A DNA stretch of 64,000 nucleotides from B1 sp034439755. Its GTDB lineage: Bacteria > Bacteroidota > Bacteroidia > UKL13-3. The notes beneath the pieces were generated by a model that was given only the letters and a program-made list of their open reading frames with translations, made no database searches and was not told the DNA's origin. The stretch's first letter is position 1; each line of letters starts with the position of its first letter. The position numbers and the translations under genes were made by a program. Below are positions 27,618-35,745 of this stretch, piece after piece. Location of the stretch: the NCBI GenBank assembly GCA_034439755.1, contig JAWXAZ010000034.1, forward strand, positions 1-64,000. The letters run 5' to 3'.

Positions 27618-28175
27618 CTATTTGGAAGGAAAATGTGCCAAGTATTCTTTTGAAAGCTCAACATAAGCCAAAGCATTTAATTTCACCTTTTTAATATGTA
27701 CCTCGCTTAGTTGTTTTACCACTTTCGCTGGAGATCCCATCACAATGGAATAATCTGGAATTTGAGTTCCTTCTGTCACTAAGGCATTGGCCCCAATTAT
27801 GCAAAAATTGCCAATTTTAACGCCGTTGAGAATAGTGGCATGCATGCCTACTAATACGTTGTTGCCCATTTGCGCTCCATGCACAATGGCACCATGACCA
27901 ATAATACAATCTTCACCAATCATAACCGGGTAACCCGGATCTACATGCACAACAGCATTTTCTTGCACATTGCTTCTATTTCCAATGGTTATTTGGTCTG
28001 CATCGCCGCGCAATACCGCGCCAAACCATACAGAGGAGTTGTTGCCCAATTTAACCCGCCCAAAAACACGGGCTGTATCTGCAATCCAAACCGACTCGCC
28101 CATCTCAATAGGTGTATTTAAAATGTCCTTCATTTTACCCATAAACGTAGAAATACTTTGGTTATTTTTATCCAT
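27618..28175 (-). CDS. Gamma-class carbonic anhydrase-like protein
   Basis: About 185 aa of left-handed beta-helix hexapeptide repeats. Metal-binding histidines appear as VVHVDPG and the HGAIVHG pair, in the order seen in gamma carbonic anhydrases (Cam/YrdA/PaaY group). The GSPAKVVKQLSE segment begins the C-terminal helix. Many homologues bind zinc or iron but have weak or untested carbonic-anhydrase activity. ATG 28175 is used; further in-frame ATGs at 28142 and 28133 are possible. It is divergent from the DUF2911 gene. Confidence 0.85.
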   Translation of the reverse strand: MDKNNQSISTFMGKMKDILNTPIEMGESVWIADTARVFGRVKLGNNSSVWFGAVLRGDADQITIGNRSNVQENAVVHVDPGYPVMIGEDCIIGHGAIVHGAQMGNNVLVGMHATILNGVKIGNFCIIGANALVTEGTQIPDYSIVMGSPAKVVKQLSEVHIKKVKLNALAYVELSKEYLAHFPSK

Positions 28176-28237
28176 TTTCAAAACTAAAACTATTTATTTT
28201 GGTTTGAAAAAGTAAATTGCAATCAAATTAAATTAAT

Positions 28238-29116
28238 ATGAAAAAATTTATCCTTTTGGCAGGAATTAGCACTTGCCTTTCTTTCGGTCAAGTTGAGGCA
28301 CAATCAATTCCGTTCCCACAACCTAGTCCGACAAGCAGCATTTCACAAAATTTTGCTACATCAAAAATTGAAATTAATTATTCGCGTCCTTCTGCTAAAG
28401 GTAGAAAAGTATTTGGCGAAGTAGTTCCTTTTGGCAAGTTTTGGAGAACAGGTGCAAATGGTGCAACCGTTATTACTTTTGGTGAAGATGTAAAAATAAA
28501 TGGCACTGAAGTAAAAGCTGGTAAATATGGTTTAATTACTTTCCCTAATGAAACAGAATGGATTGTTGTTTTAACAAAAGACCTAAATATAAACAGTGCT
28601 GATGCTTACAAGCAAGAAAATGATGCTGCACGTTTTACGGTTAAAACAGAAAAAGCAAATGATTATGTAGAAACCTTCACAATAGAATTAAATAACATGC
28701 GCAACGATGCAGCAGATTTAATTTTAAAATGGGAACAAACCAGTGTAAGATTAAAGGTATTGAGCTTTTACGATGATAGACTTACCAAACAAATTGGAGA
28801 GGTAATGAGCAAAGATACCCGTCCTTATTTTGGTGCTGCAAATTACTATTATGAAAACAGCAAGGACTTAAATCAGGCTTTAAAATGGGTGAATGTGGCT
28901 ACAGAATCTAACCCTAAGGCATATTGGGTTTGGTTGTTAAAAGCAAAAATCCAAAAAGGTTTAAAAGATTATAATGGCGCTTTAGCAACCAGCAACAAAT
29001 CACTAGAATTAGCCAAGGCCGATAACGATGATAGCTATATTAAACAAAACGAAAAACTGCAAGCAGAAATTAAGGCTTTACCTGATTTCAACACAGGAAA
29101 AAGCAAAAAGAAATAA
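28238..29116 (+). CDS. Secreted DUF2911 protein with TPR-like tail
   Basis: A 292-aa protein with a signal peptide (ending GQVEAQ). Residues ~35-170 match DUF2911: INYSRPSAKGRKVFGEVVPF, then WRTGANGATVITF, KAGKYGLITFP and EWIVVL. The last ~100 residues are helical and tetratricopeptide-like (ALKWVNVATESNPKAYWVW, KGLKDYNGALATSNKSLELA). The family is common and uncharacterised in Bacteroidota and is probably periplasmic. The gene ends inside the start of an intergenic repeat pair and is closed by the shared terminator near 29380. Confidence 0.85.
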   Translation: MKKFILLAGISTCLSFGQVEAQSIPFPQPSPTSSISQNFATSKIEINYSRPSAKGRKVFGEVVPFGKFWRTGANGATVITFGEDVKINGTEVKAGKYGLITFPNETEWIVVLTKDLNINSADAYKQENDAARFTVKTEKANDYVETFTIELNNMRNDAADLILKWEQTSVRLKVLSFYDDRLTKQIGEVMSKDTRPYFGAANYYYENSKDLNQALKWVNVATESNPKAYWVWLLKAKIQKGLKDYNGALATSNKSLELAKADNDDSYIKQNEKLQAEIKALPDFNTGKSKKK

Positions 29117-29245
29117 TACCTAATGTAATTATTAAATAGCCAAAAGCTATTTGATAATTTTACAATGGTAAATGCCGATATACAAAATAATAGTACAATG
29201 AGATATTTGTGAAAATTGGATTAAATATTTTGTATAATCGGTATA
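29115..29245 (+). repeat. Intergenic repeat, type 1 unit
   Basis: About 131 bp from AATACC to CGGTAT. Shared landmarks with the units at 30863 and 45046 are GTAATTATTRAATAGCC, AAAGCYATTTGAT, TAAATGCCGATAT and GAGATATTTGT, in that order. The ends are short inverted repeats (ATACC/GGTAT). Confidence 0.85.
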
Positions 29246-29365
29246 ATACCATAATTTATGTTAAATTACTCCTTAGAACAATTTGATTTAAGCATGGTAA
29301 ATACCGAATAATAAAATATAATAGTCCAAAAACATTTGGGCCAAACATTTTGTGATATCGGTATC
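29246..29365 (+). repeat. Intergenic repeat, type 2 unit
   Basis: About 120 bp, again ATACC to CGGTAT, directly after the type 1 unit. It shares CAATTTGATTTAA, ATGGTAAATRCCGAA and the ATCTTTTGGG/ACATTTTGTG end region with 30716-30836. Confidence 0.75.
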
Positions 29366-29368
29366 ATA

Positions 29369-29395
29369 AAAAAAGGCGCATTAAGCGCCTTTTTT
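29369..29395. terminator. Bidirectional terminator (DUF2911 gene and purD)
   Basis: A perfect stem AGGCGC/GCGCCT (extended by A/T pairs) with loop ATTAA (29380-29384), flanked by A and T runs, between two convergent genes. Confidence 0.95.
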
Positions 29396-30675
29396 TATAC
29401 AAATTCGTATCCTATATCTTTTCTATAATACTTGTTTTCATATTCAATTAACGAGGCACTCATCAAACTTTTTTCCAAAGCTTCTTTTATGTCCGAACCC
29501 AGCGAGGTTATAGCCATTACCCTTCCGCCATTGGAGAGCAACTCTCCATTGGGGCCTAGTTTGGTGCCTGCATGGAATAGAATAGAATCCTTCACCTTTT
29601 CCATTCCACTTATTGTCTTTCCCTTTTCATAAGCCTCTGGATAACCATGAGAAACCAACATTACAGTTACTGCAGTTTGTGCATCTACTTGCAAGTGAAA
29701 TTCGTCCAATTTTCCATTTGCAGCTGCCAGCATCAATTCCACAAAATCATTTTTAATTCGAGGCAAAACCGCCTCTGTTTCTGGATCGCCCATGCGGCTA
29801 TTGTACTCAATTACCATAGGCTCTCCATCCATGTTCATTAAGCCAATAAAAATAAAGCCCACATAATGAATTTTCTCTTCCAATAAACCCTTCATGGTAG
29901 GCTTAATTATCCTTTCTTCTACCTTATCTAAAAAGGCTTGATTGGCAAATGGTACCGGACTAATAGCACCCATTCCGCCTGTATTTAGGCCCTTATCTCC
30001 TTCACCTATTCGCTTATAATCTTTGGCAGAAGGCAAGATCACATAATTCTTCCCATCACTCAAAACGAAAACCGACAATTCAATTCCGCTCAAGAATTCT
30101 TCAATGACCACACTGTCACTGGCCGAACCAAACTTTTGCTCTTGTATCATCAATTGCAATTCCGATTTTGCCTCATCTTTGCTCCCGCAAATTAACACCC
30201 CTTTGCCAGCAGCTAAACCATCGGCCTTTAACACAATTGGCAAGCTATGCCCATCAATATAGGCCAATCCATCTTGTAAATTTTCTTTGGTAAAAGTTTT
30301 ATAGGCAGCAGTGGGTATGCCATATTTTTGCATAAAATTTTTGCTCCAATCCTTGCTGCCTTCCATTTGTGCACCTGTTTTATCTGGGCCCACAAAAGCT
30401 ATTTTATCAAGGCTTGGATCGAACCGAAAAAAATCTTTTATACCTTTTACCAATGGATCTTCTGGGCCCACAATTAATAATTCAATTTTATGTTCTTTAC
30501 AAAAATCGCCCACAGCTATAAAGTCATTTGGGTTTAAAGACACATTAATGCCATGCTCCGCAGTGCCAGCATTTCCAGGCAAAATATATAATTGTTGGCA
30601 GTGCTCGCTCTTAGAAAGATACTTGGCAAAGGCATGTTCTCTTCCGCCCGAACCAATTAAAAGAATGTTCTTCAT
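29395..30675 (-). CDS. purD: Phosphoribosylamine-glycine ligase
   Basis: A 426-aa ATP-grasp enzyme of purine synthesis that joins 5-phosphoribosylamine and glycine. The start MKNILLIGSGGREHAFA is the family's N-terminal Rossmann motif, which fixes ATG 30675 as the start (a longer frame upstream has no support). Other landmarks are VGPEDPLVKG, KADGLAAGKGV, EEFLSGIELSVF, DYKRIGEGDKGLNTGGMGA and EYNSRMGDPETEAVLPR. It is alone on its strand, flanked on both sides by the intergenic repeat family. Confidence 0.95.
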   Translation of the reverse strand: MKNILLIGSGGREHAFAKYLSKSEHCQQLYILPGNAGTAEHGINVSLNPNDFIAVGDFCKEHKIELLIVGPEDPLVKGIKDFFRFDPSLDKIAFVGPDKTGAQMEGSKDWSKNFMQKYGIPTAAYKTFTKENLQDGLAYIDGHSLPIVLKADGLAAGKGVLICGSKDEAKSELQLMIQEQKFGSASDSVVIEEFLSGIELSVFVLSDGKNYVILPSAKDYKRIGEGDKGLNTGGMGAISPVPFANQAFLDKVEERIIKPTMKGLLEEKIHYVGFIFIGLMNMDGEPMVIEYNSRMGDPETEAVLPRIKNDFVELMLAAANGKLDEFHLQVDAQTAVTVMLVSHGYPEAYEKGKTISGMEKVKDSILFHAGTKLGPNGELLSNGGRVMAITSLGSDIKEALEKSLMSASLIEYENKYYRKDIGYEFV

Positions 30676-30715
30676 TTGGCAAATATAAGTTTTATACCGA
30701 AAGCAAATCTGTAGT

Positions 30716-30836
30716 AATACCATTACTTAAATTAAATTAGTCCAAAGTACAATTTGATTTAAAAAATGGTAAATGCCGAACGGCAAGATGTTTAGACCAA
30801 ATCTTTTGGGACAATTACAAAATGCGTATCGGTAGA
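30716..30836 (+). repeat. Intergenic repeat, type 2 unit
   Basis: About 120 bp starting AATACC and ending TATCGGTA, with AAATTAGTCC, CAATTTGATTTAA, ATGGTAAATGCCGAA and TGTTTAGACC in order. It is the best-preserved type 2 unit. Confidence 0.75.
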
Positions 30837-30862
30837 AACCAAAAAAACTGGATTAAACAATT

Positions 30863-30985
30863 AATATCAATTGTAATTATTGAATAGCCCAAAGCCATTT
30901 GATGAATACATTGTTAAATGCCGATATGAAAAAACAATAATACAAGGAGATATTTGTCTGAAATTGGACTATATTTTATATTAGG
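30863..30985 (+). repeat. Intergenic repeat, type 1 unit
   Basis: About 123 bp with AATTGTAATTATTGAATAGC, TAAATGCCGATAT, GGAGATATTTGT and AAATTGGACTATAT matching the unit at 45046. The right end is degraded. Confidence 0.8.
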
Positions 30986-31000
30986 CAGCGCCAAAAAATA

Positions 31001-31495
31001 TTAATGGCTAATTCTTTGATACAACTCAAAAGTATGTGCATGGGCATTCTTTTCATCAGCATCAAATCGTTCTGAACCAATTAAACTCCATTCTTTTGGA
31101 TTTAGAACAGGAAAGAAGGCATCTGCCTTAAATCGATGGTGAATTCTAGTTAAGTAAACCTTATTGCACAAGGGCAACGCTTGCTGGTAAATACTGTCGC
31201 CACCAATGATAAATACAATAGGGGAATTTTTTACTTTAGCATGGTCTAAGGCACTTGCCAAAGAGGAAAAAACCAAACAACCATCAATTTTTTGAGTGCT
31301 TTGCGACAAAACCATATTAGTTCTATTGGGCAAAGGTTTTCCTATAGAATCATAGGTTTTTCTGCCCATTAAAACTGCATGACCAGAAGTTACGCGTTTA
31401 AAATATTTTAGGTCGTTAGGCAAATAGCATAGAAGCTTATTTTCATTGCCAATTCCATTGTTTTCATCTACAGCTACAACAATTGATATTTCCAT
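31001..31495 (-). CDS. folA: Dihydrofolate reductase
   Basis: A 164-aa DHFR that reduces dihydrofolate to tetrahydrofolate with NADPH. The start MEISIVVAVDENNGIGNENK, LPNDLKYFKRVTSGHAVLMG, GRKTYDSIGKPLPNRTN and FIIGGDSIYQQAL are typical. ATG 31495 is fixed by a strong Shine-Dalgarno (AAGGAGGA) just upstream, unusual for this genome. It follows dnaA's terminator on the same strand and so probably has its own transcript. Confidence 0.95.
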   Translation of the reverse strand: MEISIVVAVDENNGIGNENKLLCYLPNDLKYFKRVTSGHAVLMGRKTYDSIGKPLPNRTNMVLSQSTQKIDGCLVFSSLASALDHAKVKNSPIVFIIGGDSIYQQALPLCNKVYLTRIHHRFKADAFFPVLNPKEWSLIGSERFDADEKNAHAHTFELYQRISH

Positions 31496-31498
31496 TTT

Positions 31499-31507
31499 TT
31501 CCTCCTT
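31499..31507 (-). promoter_or_regulatory. Strong Shine-Dalgarno of folA
   Basis: GAAGGAGGA on the minus strand, 3-6 bases before ATG 31495. It excludes the in-frame TTG at 31510, which would lie upstream of the ribosome-binding site. Confidence 0.85.
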
Positions 31508-31550
31508 CAAATATACTCGTTTATGATGCTGGCAATTTAGGTAAATCCAT

Positions 31551-31580
31551 AAAAAAAGCCCTGCAAGGCAGGGCTTTTTT
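31551..31580. terminator. Intrinsic terminator after dnaA
   Basis: A perfect stem GCCCTGC/GCAGGGC (31558-31564 with 31568-31574), loop AAG, with A and T runs on both sides. It directly follows the dnaA stop codon and separates dnaA from folA. Confidence 0.95.
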
Positions 31581-33032
31581 TTAAACTAAATTCATTTTAA
31601 TCCGTTTGCCTATTTCATCGATATCGGCTTTAAATTTCTTATCGGTTTCCATTAAATCGTTAACAGTTTGACAAGCATGAATAACGGTAGAGTGATCTCT
31701 ACCACCAAAATGCATTCCGATTGTTTTTAACGAAGACTTGGTTAAATCTTTGGCATAAAACATTGAAATCTGACGCGCTTGTACAATCTCGCGCTTACGT
31801 GTTTTAGACTTTACTTGCTCTACCGGAATGGTAAAGAAATCGCACACCAATTTCTGAATATATTCGATAGAAATCTCACGGGTATTGTTCTTCACAAAAT
31901 TCTTTAGAATTTGCTTCGCTAAATCAATATTAACCTCTTTGCGGTTAAGGCTGGCCTGAGCCAAAAGGCTCACCAAAGCACCTTGCAATTCGCGCACATT
32001 GGTGTTTATATTATGAGAAACATATTCTACCACTTCTCTATTTAAGGTAATGCCATCGTTGTACATCATGTATTCTAGGATGGCAAGACGTGTTTCAAAA
32101 TCTGGTGTTTGCAAATCTGCCGACAATCCCCATTTGAAGCGACTCAATAAACGCTCGTCCATGCCTTTTAAATCCTTGGGCGCACGATCACTCGTTAAGA
32201 TAATTTGTTTACCTTGTTGGTGTAAATGGTTAAATATGGTAAAGAAAATTTCTTGCGTTTTTTGTTTGTTCTCTAAAAACTGAACATCATCTACTATTAA
32301 TACATCAATTTGTTGGTAATAGTTAATGAAGTCTTGGTTTGAATTGTTGCGAATAGCATCAACAAACTGATTCATGAATTTTTCAACTGGCACATACAAA
32401 ACAATTTTGTTGCGGCTGTTTTGCTTAATTAAATTACCAATGGCATGAACCAAATGTGTTTTCCCCAAACCGGTTTCACTAAAAATCATCAAAGGATTAA
32501 ATGAAGTGCCACCCGGTTTGTTGGCAACTGCGATACCTGCGCTGCGTGCCAGTCTATTACAGTCTCCCTCTATAAAATTATCAAAAGTTAAGTTAGGATT
32601 TAAGTTGCTATCTATATTAACCTTTTTAATACCAGGAATAATAAATGGATTTTTAATACTTGGGTTTAGGTTAATTCCTACACTGCTTTGCTGCAAATCT
32701 GCTTTAGAGCTGGTGCTACCTGGAATATTTACAACATACGGACTAGAATTCCCTGTTCCATTTTCTACAATAATATTGTATTCTAAACGGGCACCTACTC
32801 CCAATTCTTGTTTCAAAGTTTTCTTAAGCAAGCTAACATAATGCTCTTCAAGCCACTCGTAAAAAAACTGACTAGGAACTTGAATGGTTAAAACTTTGTT
32901 ATCTAATTTGATGGGCTTAATTGGTTCAAACCATGTTTTAAAGCTTTGCGCTGGTACATTGTCTTGAATCAATTTTAGGATTCCGTTCCAAACATCTTCA
33001 CAAGTTTTCTCTGTTGTAATAATCTCTTTCAT
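31581..33032 (-). CDS. dnaA: Chromosomal replication initiator DnaA
   Basis: A 483-aa DnaA. The N-terminal interaction domain (WNGILKLIQDNVPAQSFKTW) is followed by a variable linker to about residue 125. The AAA+ domain has Walker A (ETGLGKTHLVHAIGN), Walker B (VLIVDDVQFL) and SDRAPKDLKGMDERLLSRF. Domain IV carries the DnaA-box-reading signature FGGRDHSTVIHAC. Length is normal. No dnaN is adjacent, so the usual dnaA-dnaN order is not present. Confidence 0.98.
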   Translation of the reverse strand: MKEIITTEKTCEDVWNGILKLIQDNVPAQSFKTWFEPIKPIKLDNKVLTIQVPSQFFYEWLEEHYVSLLKKTLKQELGVGARLEYNIIVENGTGNSSPYVVNIPGSTSSKADLQQSSVGINLNPSIKNPFIIPGIKKVNIDSNLNPNLTFDNFIEGDCNRLARSAGIAVANKPGGTSFNPLMIFSETGLGKTHLVHAIGNLIKQNSRNKIVLYVPVEKFMNQFVDAIRNNSNQDFINYYQQIDVLIVDDVQFLENKQKTQEIFFTIFNHLHQQGKQIILTSDRAPKDLKGMDERLLSRFKWGLSADLQTPDFETRLAILEYMMYNDGITLNREVVEYVSHNINTNVRELQGALVSLLAQASLNRKEVNIDLAKQILKNFVKNNTREISIEYIQKLVCDFFTIPVEQVKSKTRKREIVQARQISMFYAKDLTKSSLKTIGMHFGGRDHSTVIHACQTVNDLMETDKKFKADIDEIGKRIKMNLV

Positions 33033-33266
33033 AATCGGAAGTAAAAATGACTAAAAAAGTTCACACATCAAAATCTTTTCAACATTATTTTTAAAAAAAA
33101 AGTGACTAAAAAAAATTACCCACTGATTTTTAACATACTTATAAAATGTTCGCAAAAAAATTTTTTGATATCAAGTTTAGAGTGTAATGAATTTATTTAC
33201 AATTTCTTCACAACACCCCAAGAGGTTAATAATTATTAGCATCTACAGCGATAACAAAAAATTAAC
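33033..33266. other. AT-rich region upstream of dnaA
   Basis: 234 bp, very A/T rich with A-runs. I see only loose matches to the DnaA box TTATNCACA (for example TTCTTCACA around 33205) and no cluster. It could be part of an origin, but the visible evidence is weak. Confidence 0.25.
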
Positions 33267-34220
33267 CTAAGCCTTGCATTCAGTGTTTGTTAGCGAATGC
33301 AATTGACTATTCACCTCATTGTGAGTGTTAACAAAGGGTTCAAAAGTGTAGTTTAGCTGTCCCACTTGTAAACCCGCCCATCCCACTTGATTTACACATA
33401 CCTTTTTGTTGATAACATTGGTGTACACAACCGGCTCTGGCAAAAATGTGTGGGTATGCCCGCCAATAATGAGGTCAATATTTTGCGTTTGCAAAGCCAA
33501 AATCTCATCACTCACTTTTTTCTCTTTATACTTATAACCTAAATGAGAAAGACAAATAACCAAATCGCACTTTTTTCCTTTCTTTAACAATTCGGCAATC
33601 TTGTTTGCAACCGGAATTGGATGTTGGTAAACAATGCCTCCATATAATTTATCTGGCACCAAACCTTTTAACTCAATACCCAATCCAAATACCCCAATCT
33701 TCAATCCGTTTTTTCTATAAATTTTATATGGCTGCACTTTACTTTCTAAAGCTGTTTTTGAAAAATCGTAATTGGCATTTACAAAATCAAATTTTGCATG
33801 CGGCATTTGCTTCATTAGGCCTTCAATGCCATTGTCAAAATCGTGATTCCCCAACGTTACACAATCGTAAGCCATTTCGCTCATCAACTTATACTCTAAC
33901 TCACCGCCATAAAAATTAAAATAAGGTGTGCCTTGAAATATATCACCGGCATCTAACAATAAAATCTCCCCTGCTTTAGAGCGAATATCTTTTATTAAAG
34001 AAGCCCTGCGAGCCGCACCACCCATTCCCCCATAGTTTTTATCGATGGCAGGAAAAGGTTCAATTCTGCTATGCCAATCATTGGTATGCAATACCGTTAA
34101 CGTTTTGGGTTCGGTTTGAGCCAATACGCGCACTGGTGAATTTGCCAGAGCTCCAAATCCTACCAAATAAAGCGTATGCTTTATAAATTGCTTGCGGCTA
34201 TTTTTTTGAGATTCGTCCAT
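33267..34220 (-). CDS. 5'-nucleotidase metallophosphatase domain protein
   Basis: A 317-aa exported protein equal to the N-terminal metal-binding half of UshA-type 5'-nucleotidases. It has the calcineurin-like motifs TNDWHSRIEPF, LLDAGDIFQGTP, TLGNHDFDNG, CLSHLGY and IGGHTHTF. The N-terminus SRKQFIKHTLYLVGFGA resembles a twin-arginine signal with an Arg-Lys pair. The substrate-binding C-terminal half is encoded by the gene immediately upstream, with a 23-bp overlap. The two proteins probably act together on nucleotides in the periplasm, as UshA does in one chain. Confidence 0.85.
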   Translation of the reverse strand: MDESQKNSRKQFIKHTLYLVGFGALANSPVRVLAQTEPKTLTVLHTNDWHSRIEPFPAIDKNYGGMGGAARRASLIKDIRSKAGEILLLDAGDIFQGTPYFNFYGGELEYKLMSEMAYDCVTLGNHDFDNGIEGLMKQMPHAKFDFVNANYDFSKTALESKVQPYKIYRKNGLKIGVFGLGIELKGLVPDKLYGGIVYQHPIPVANKIAELLKKGKKCDLVICLSHLGYKYKEKKVSDEILALQTQNIDLIIGGHTHTFLPEPVVYTNVINKKVCVNQVGWAGLQVGQLNYTFEPFVNTHNEVNSQLHSLTNTECKA

Positions 34221-34938
34221 CTTTCACTGCATTAAGATTTTGACCACGGGAATTCATAATCTTCAATTGCTCAATCAATGCATCCCGCATTAATTTTTGC
34301 GTATCAATTCTTTCTAATGGATTCAACAAAGCCTCTGCCTTATCTCCCCCATTGGCCAAATAATCACTCGTTAAAATCCAATAATCTTTAGCAACATCAA
34401 AAGGTACTCCCATTATTTTTATGTTGGTAGCCAAATCATTTTCAATATCCATATTTAAGCCAGCAACTGGCGCTCCATTGTTTTGCGCCAACACATTAAA
34501 CAACTCCAAACATTTTTGGCCGCGCACCTTCACCAAAACCACTTGGTTATCGAAAGGCAACAACTCAAAAACAGTTCTCACCGCAATTGGCCCTTTATAC
34601 AAAACAGGAATGCGCAAGCCCCCATTATTTAACACACAAAAATCGGCCTGCAGCTTATTATTTTTGGCATACTCCATAAAAACATCACACACCATATTCC
34701 CCAAACTTCCCTCTGGCTGAGCTTTCTTTAAATCGGTGGAGGCATCAATCACATGAATATTCATTAAACTATCCAGCGCCAATTTATAGGGCTTAATTAA
34801 ATCAATTACGGTTTCATCCGAAGCCAAAGATGAATCGCCCTTTATTCCCCTATTTTGATTCTGCTGCTCTTTAACTTGATAGCTTGTACCGCAGGCAGAA
34901 ATAACAACCAAAAACAATAAGAAAATCTTATTTTTCAT
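34198..34938 (-). CDS. 5'-nucleotidase C-terminal domain lipoprotein
   Basis: A 246-aa lipoprotein (signal MKNKIFLLFLVVISACG, lipobox ISAC) consisting of the substrate-binding C-terminal domain of 5'-nucleotidases. Landmarks are PEGSLGNMVCDVFMEYA, ADFCVLNNGGLRIPVLYKG, VFELLPFDNQVVLVKVRG and YWILTSDYLANGGDKAEAL. The metallophosphatase half is the next gene, overlapping by 23 bp in another frame, so translation is coupled. Gene order (C-half first) is reversed relative to the fused protein. Confidence 0.85.
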   Translation of the reverse strand: MKNKIFLLFLVVISACGTSYQVKEQQNQNRGIKGDSSLASDETVIDLIKPYKLALDSLMNIHVIDASTDLKKAQPEGSLGNMVCDVFMEYAKNNKLQADFCVLNNGGLRIPVLYKGPIAVRTVFELLPFDNQVVLVKVRGQKCLELFNVLAQNNGAPVAGLNMDIENDLATNIKIMGVPFDVAKDYWILTSDYLANGGDKAEALLNPLERIDTQKLMRDALIEQLKIMNSRGQNLNAVKDGRISKK

Positions 34939-35037
34939 GCACCAAATATATTAAAAAAATTGGTGCAATCATGGGCCAAAACATGAAAAGCAGTATCAAC
35001 AAAATGATAATACAACAACTCTAAAAAATAGCTTGCC

Positions 35038-35688
35038 TTAATTATACATCCAAAATAGAACGGGTTTATTACTTGATTTTATTATTGGGTCCAAAATTTC
35101 AAAACTGTTATTAGAAATCGTAGGGCATCCCCACCCTTCAGGCGTTCCATTTGGATAAATTTCTTCATCTGGCACTTGCTCCCAAGAATGAAACACAATA
35201 TAGCGTTTTATGGCGTTGCTATTAGTTGATTCCAAGCCATGTAAAACATATTTTATATGAACACCCCAATCGCTATAGGCCCTTTCGCCAATTTTATATT
35301 TCCCAAGAGAAGAACAGTGACTTCCATCCTCATTGCTAAATGTTGGATTCTCCTTTGTAAAATCACTATTCCATGGATAATTACCGCAACCATGTCCAAC
35401 TAAAAAACTATAAACAATGGTATCTAACTTAAAATCCCAAACCAAAAACCTTTTTAAACCAGAATGAACTCCCATATTAATTAAAATACAAAATTGGGTA
35501 TTGAATTTTTGCGAAAGGCAAAACTGATAGGCATCTATTGCTTTCAACTTTGTTGCGCCAAATTCCCCTCTCAAATTATTGTTTAAATTTGTATTTTCAA
35601 TTGCCTTACTTTTGGTAGCAGGCGCACTGCATCCCAATAGGTATGTTAAAAATAAAAAAGGAATAATATTTCTTATATGTATTTGCAT
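35038..35688 (-). CDS. Murein L,D-transpeptidase-like (YkuD_2) lipoprotein
   Basis: A 216-aa protein with a lipoprotein signal (lipobox LLGC). The body matches the YkuD_2 family: QFCILINMGVHSGLKRFLVW, VGHGCGN, SSLGKYKIGERAYSDWGVHI, YIVFHSW and EGWGCPTISN, in which the cysteine is the likely nucleophile. L,D-transpeptidases link or modify peptidoglycan peptides or attach proteins to them; activity of this subfamily is inferred from the fold. It is monocistronic between the nucleotidase pair and the mutase gene. Confidence 0.8.
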   Translation of the reverse strand: MQIHIRNIIPFLFLTYLLGCSAPATKSKAIENTNLNNNLRGEFGATKLKAIDAYQFCLSQKFNTQFCILINMGVHSGLKRFLVWDFKLDTIVYSFLVGHGCGNYPWNSDFTKENPTFSNEDGSHCSSLGKYKIGERAYSDWGVHIKYVLHGLESTNSNAIKRYIVFHSWEQVPDEEIYPNGTPEGWGCPTISNNSFEILDPIIKSSNKPVLFWMYN

Positions 35689-35745
35689 TTACAAACAGTT
35701 AAAATTAAAGATAACTGCTTGCAAAACGCAATTTAAAAGTAAAAA

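Larger units (their letters stand above)
30676..31000. other. Intergenic region filled by a repeat pair
   Basis: 325 bp without a gene. Most of it is the two repeat units listed separately; the rest is the purD promoter side and the short 3' flank of folA. Confidence 0.7.
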
